Notes under the pieces: generated by a model | Seen by the model: only the letters and a program-made list of their open reading frames with translations | Told to the model about the DNA's origin: nothing | The model's database searches: none | Source: Fragilaria crotonensis | Taxonomy: Eukaryota; Bacillariophyta; Fragilariophyceae; Fragilariales; Fragilariaceae | Assembly: GCA_022925895.1 (NCBI GenBank) | Contig: JAKSYS010000405.1 | Span: forward strand, 1-55,643 | Direction of reading: 5' to 3' | DNA length: 55,643 bases | Position numbers and translations under genes: made by a program | Part shown: positions 52,843-55,643 of the stretch, piece by piece | Position numbering within the stretch: the first letter of the stretch is position 1 | Layout of the letters: each line of letters begins with the position of its first letter

Positions 52843-54163
52843 TCATCGAAGGTGGTGATCAAGTTCCTGGAACGAATACAAATGTGCATCCAACAGAGTA
52901 TGCATGCAGCTCATATTGGTCGCCGACCTGTCACCCTTCGTAAAATGCACCATGCCCATTTCGTTGTAGTTCTTGTTTTTCACTTTCCGTTTCATGGATT
53001 CTCTTTGGACATACTCATTGTCGTGTTCAGCGCGACCCACGACGGTAATGCTGCGGTGGTCTGTCCCGACCCATAATCCTGCCTTCGCGGGGCGTTGGCC
53101 CGCATCTGGGACAGTGACTCCTTGATCCGCCATGAATGATTGAAAACCTCGATTGAGAGCATGGGGTCCTGTAACTAGCGGAGCACGCTTGAGCAGAAAG
53201 CCAATGTCCGGGGCATACAAAAGTTCAGAGAGCACGTGATGAATGGTATAGAACATGATTGCTGGTGGAAGATTGTGTGAGATATCCGTTGTTGTGATAT
53301 GCGATTCCTGAACTGTTGCATTGGAACTTACGATGGCGGGGGCTCGCTGCCATGAAATACTGCGAAAGCATGTGGTAATGTTCAACGACAAAGAAAGCAT
53401 CGTCGTCGGCAGTAATTGTTGTAGTATTGAATATGTTGGGTTTCGTGTCCACATCAGCATATATCCCACCGTATTCCCAAAGGATGAGGTACCGCCAAAG
53501 GTCAGCTTTCAACGTTCCTTTACCTTGTATGCATTTCAACACCAACGATAAATGGGGAAACTCTGGCCAGTCCTGTTGAAAGAGTCGATCAATAGCTTCA
53601 TCAGAATGAAAGTAACTCGCCCAATCGTCACCAAGCTTCCAATTCTCAATTAGTTGAAAAAACTCCGTGGTCACACAGCGAGACTTGGAAGTTTGATGGA
53701 CAATACGTGGAATTTTAAGATTGCCGGAAAAGAGATGCGTGTATGGCAGGTGTTTATCTGCAACTGGGATCAGGTTACCCGAGCAATTTTGTTGATTGTT
53801 GTTCCCGTCTAGTCCATCTACAAGCTGATCCAACGGTATGAGATGATTTGAGTCTCGCCGCAAGGTTGAAGGACTATCATTTTCCGATGCGTCCATTCGT
53901 TTACGTGTCAAACTCTGATTACCACTAGATGCCGCATCTAGCATTGATCCATTTGACTCTCTCTCCATAGTGTCCCCTCTTCGTAAATTCCCGTCCGCCT
54001 CTCTCGGAGCTACAAACGTGGCATCCGACGATGTCAGTGTCGTCGTCGTCGTAGTCATCCATGGATTGCAGTACAATGATCCCAGATATTGTTCCAACAG
54101 TACCATTGGACACGCTATCATGAGGAAGCATTTCATCAAACGATTTGGTGCAGAAGATGCCAT
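52843..54163 (-). CDS. DXD glycosyltransferase, OCH1/GT32-like (1 intron)
   Basis: This is a predicted Golgi type II glycosyltransferase of 416 residues after splicing. Exon 1 is 54163-53332 and exon 2 is 53261-52843; the 70-bp phase-1 intron has a GTAAGT donor and a TTCCACCAG acceptor, and joining restores SPRHPIMFY. The signal anchor is CFLMIACPMVLLEQYLG (~12-28), followed by a ~120-residue Ser/Thr/Asn-rich stem. The catalytic part starts with KIPRIVHQTSKSR and contains KADLWRYLILWEYGGIYADVDTKP, where DVD is the metal/sugar-nucleotide DXD motif. This family transfers mannose or similar sugars to glycans or sphingolipids; the acceptor here cannot be told. The C-terminal ~50 residues are basic and polar. 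Tail-to-tail with the myosin gene, 42 bases between stops. Confidence 0.88.
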
Positions 54164-54428
54164 GGGAGACGGCTACTCTAGAATCTAGAAGATCATGATG
54201 TGTATGTGTGTGTTGGGGCAAGATGCGATCCTGTGGGTCTACATTCCATGGTTGCCTTGGAGACAACAACATACTTCCTGCTCTTCCCACTCAGCGCCAT
54301 ACACATCTATAGTACACGAGTACCAGGCACTACACTAGCCTACAGGTACTTGTACATCGGAATATGGGAGGACTATCATACTGTATGATAGTTGATAGAT
54401 GATAGGATGATAGGTGATAGGTGATAGG
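54164..54428. other. 5' flank of the glycosyltransferase gene ending in a GATAG microsatellite
   Basis: GTAC-rich sequence near 54310-54360 leads into degenerate, then exact, repeats of GTGATAG from about 54394 to 54428. Confidence 0.6.
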
Positions 54429-55003
54429 TATCGTTGTGTTTTAAACAAATTCAGATTTTGAATTTGTTTTAAACAGTTTAAAACTGTTTAAAACAACTTT
54501 GTTTAAAACAGCAACAGTTCACAGTAGTAAGTACTACAGTAATCCAAGTAGTCAAGTACTCGGAGTAGACCACCAATCAATACGGTTCAAAGCCTTGAGA
54601 ACAAGACAACAAGGATAACCAAGACAGAAAGGAGCCCTAAGGACTAATCAGCATGAACTTATAATTGCACTTATGCCTGACAATACTCTGCCTTGTTGCA
54701 TGCAGGTATCCTACCAACTGAATGGTATGGATCCCCTATAAGTGTCCACTGATAACATCCTTTTGTCTCACCATTCTTCTTGAATCAAAATGTATTGAAT
54801 TGTCTGACATGCATAACTTAACTGATGTTCTGCATTTTGATGCTGTTTCAACCTATAAACAATATAGTTATGTGATGAGCAATGAGCCTTGTCGATGAAA
54901 AAACCGCATCATAACCGTAAAACCTTAACCCTAACCTAGATTTCAATTAAACAAATTGTTTTTTTTGAGAAAAAAGTTGTTTTAAACAGCAAACACAACG
55001 ATA
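54429..55003. mobile_element. 575-bp TIR element inserted in a GTGATAG microsatellite
   Basis: The ends are perfect 13-bp inverted repeats (TATCGTTGTGTTT and its complement). The flanks are GTGATAGG at 54421-54428 and 55004-55011. Removing the element with one 8-bp copy restores an unbroken 7-bp period (1 or 15 bases would also do), so an 8-bp duplication is likely. The interior is AT-rich with nested TTTAAACAGTTTAAA palindromes near the left end and no ORF. An 8-bp duplication suggests hAT, but the TIR does not start with CA, so the superfamily is open. Confidence 0.65.
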
Positions 55004-55025
55004 GTGATAGGTGATAGGTGATAGG

Positions 55026-55381
55026 CAGGGGTGGGCAATTTAGGCGATCCGGCCGGCGCGCCTACCAGCGCCTAAAATAGGTTAATTTAGGCGCTTTGTC
55101 AGACTTTGATTTAGGCGCAGGGGTTAGGGGTTAGGGGTACGGTACAGTGCCTCCGTGCCAGTACAAAATCGGGTTTAGAAATAACAACCGTAATACAGTA
55201 GTTGAAATACAGTGAGCTACTGGTACCCACTACTGTTTATCGAAGTACTGTATACTGTATATTTATATATATATACAGCACGATGATGAATATGTGCAAT
55301 AATTTAGGCGCTTTGTCGAAGTCGAATTTAGGCGCCCATGCCCCTTTTTGAAGGCGGCCGCCTAAATGCTATTAAACCCTG
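55026..55381. mobile_element. Possible hAT-like fragment with CAGGG termini
   Basis: The left end CAGGGGTGGGCAATTTAGGC and the right end, read on the other strand, CAGGGTTTAATAGCATTTAG, share CAGGG and ATTTAGGCG. CAGGGGTGGGCAA resembles the TIR consensus of many hAT elements. The string AATTTAGGCGCTTTGTC occurs twice inside, ~220 bases apart. No matching 8-bp target duplication was found, so the limits and the call are tentative. Confidence 0.45.
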
Positions 55382-55643
55382 TACATCACACACATTAGGG
55401 ACGCAACCTCTCGTTTGCCGGTACTGGTAGTACGTCAAGTTCCACATTCTGTAGGTAGAATACCACAAAATCCGACAGAAAAAGCAGTCTAATTTACAGA
55501 GCGGGGGTCAGAATTTCATCGTGCTGCTCGAAAAAATCTGCACGCGGTGCGAGAAAGATACCACCAATATGTCCAAAATAGGTTTCTAAAGGATCGAGAC
55601 CAATATGTCCGATTCAGATTTCTGCTCCAGCGGTGGGGATGCT
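55382..55643. other. Right edge, unassigned
   Basis: ACCAATATGTCC recurs at about 55560-55571 and again as GACCAATATGTCC at 55599-55611, a short direct repeat. No ORF is seen, and the sequence is cut by the window end. Confidence 0.4.

Overview
The window is nuclear DNA of a protist eukaryote, most probably a diatom or a close stramenopile relative. This is an inference from short GT-AG introns (70-111 bp), closely packed genes in tail-to-tail and head-to-head pairs, spacers dense in GTAC palindromes, and the gene mix (multi-domain Cache receptor, family of small heat shock proteins, LRR protein, short-tailed myosin, GT32-type glycosyltransferase). I see no tRNA, rRNA or CRISPR array.

Positions 1-14.6 kb: two near-identical copies of a 3.2-kb segment (1-3171 and 10745-13926) carry an Arg/Ser/Lys-rich disordered protein gene and an SMP-30/gluconolactonase-like gene. 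Both genes are open in copy 2. In copy 1 both are broken by small indels, and the SMP-30 gene stops abruptly at 3171 against a decayed non-LTR retrotransposon on the minus strand (3172-8823) that has itself lost its 3' end. 14.6-20 kb: one 1794-residue, four-TM protein with two Cache-type sensor modules, TPR-like helices and a C-terminal vWA-like domain. This is the most unusual gene here. 20-28 kb: mostly non-coding, with one small heat shock protein (sHSP) gene, a 446-bp hAT-like MITE with a perfect 8-bp target duplication, and a 29-bp tandem repeat.

28-34 kb: an LRR protein, a RAD51-paralogue (RecA fold) and a mitochondrial sarcosine-dehydrogenase-like flavoprotein. 34-44 kb: six more sHSP genes. 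The spacing includes a 1497-bp PIF/Harbinger-type element (16-bp TIRs, TAA target duplication) that sits 106 bp upstream of one sHSP start codon. 43.9-54.2 kb: compact housekeeping genes, namely a cathepsin-Z-like protease, a membrane-anchored methyltransferase, an acid-sphingomyelinase/endopolyphosphatase-like phosphoesterase, a class-unassigned myosin and a DXD glycosyltransferase. Four of these five have introns or frame breaks that could be resolved by hand. The end of the window holds two small TIR elements next to a GATAGGT microsatellite.

A recurrent theme is that four conserved single-copy genes each need exactly one extra base, within a 3-4 base homopolymer, to be continuous, and copy 1 of the duplication shows the same kind of lesion. 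Either the assembly carries uncorrected indels or several genes are decaying in parallel. Functionally, the sHSP cluster and the Cache receptor suggest stress and environmental sensing, while the secreted protease, phosphoesterase, glycosyltransferase and methyltransferase all look like endomembrane proteins. No operon-like functional linkage is expected.
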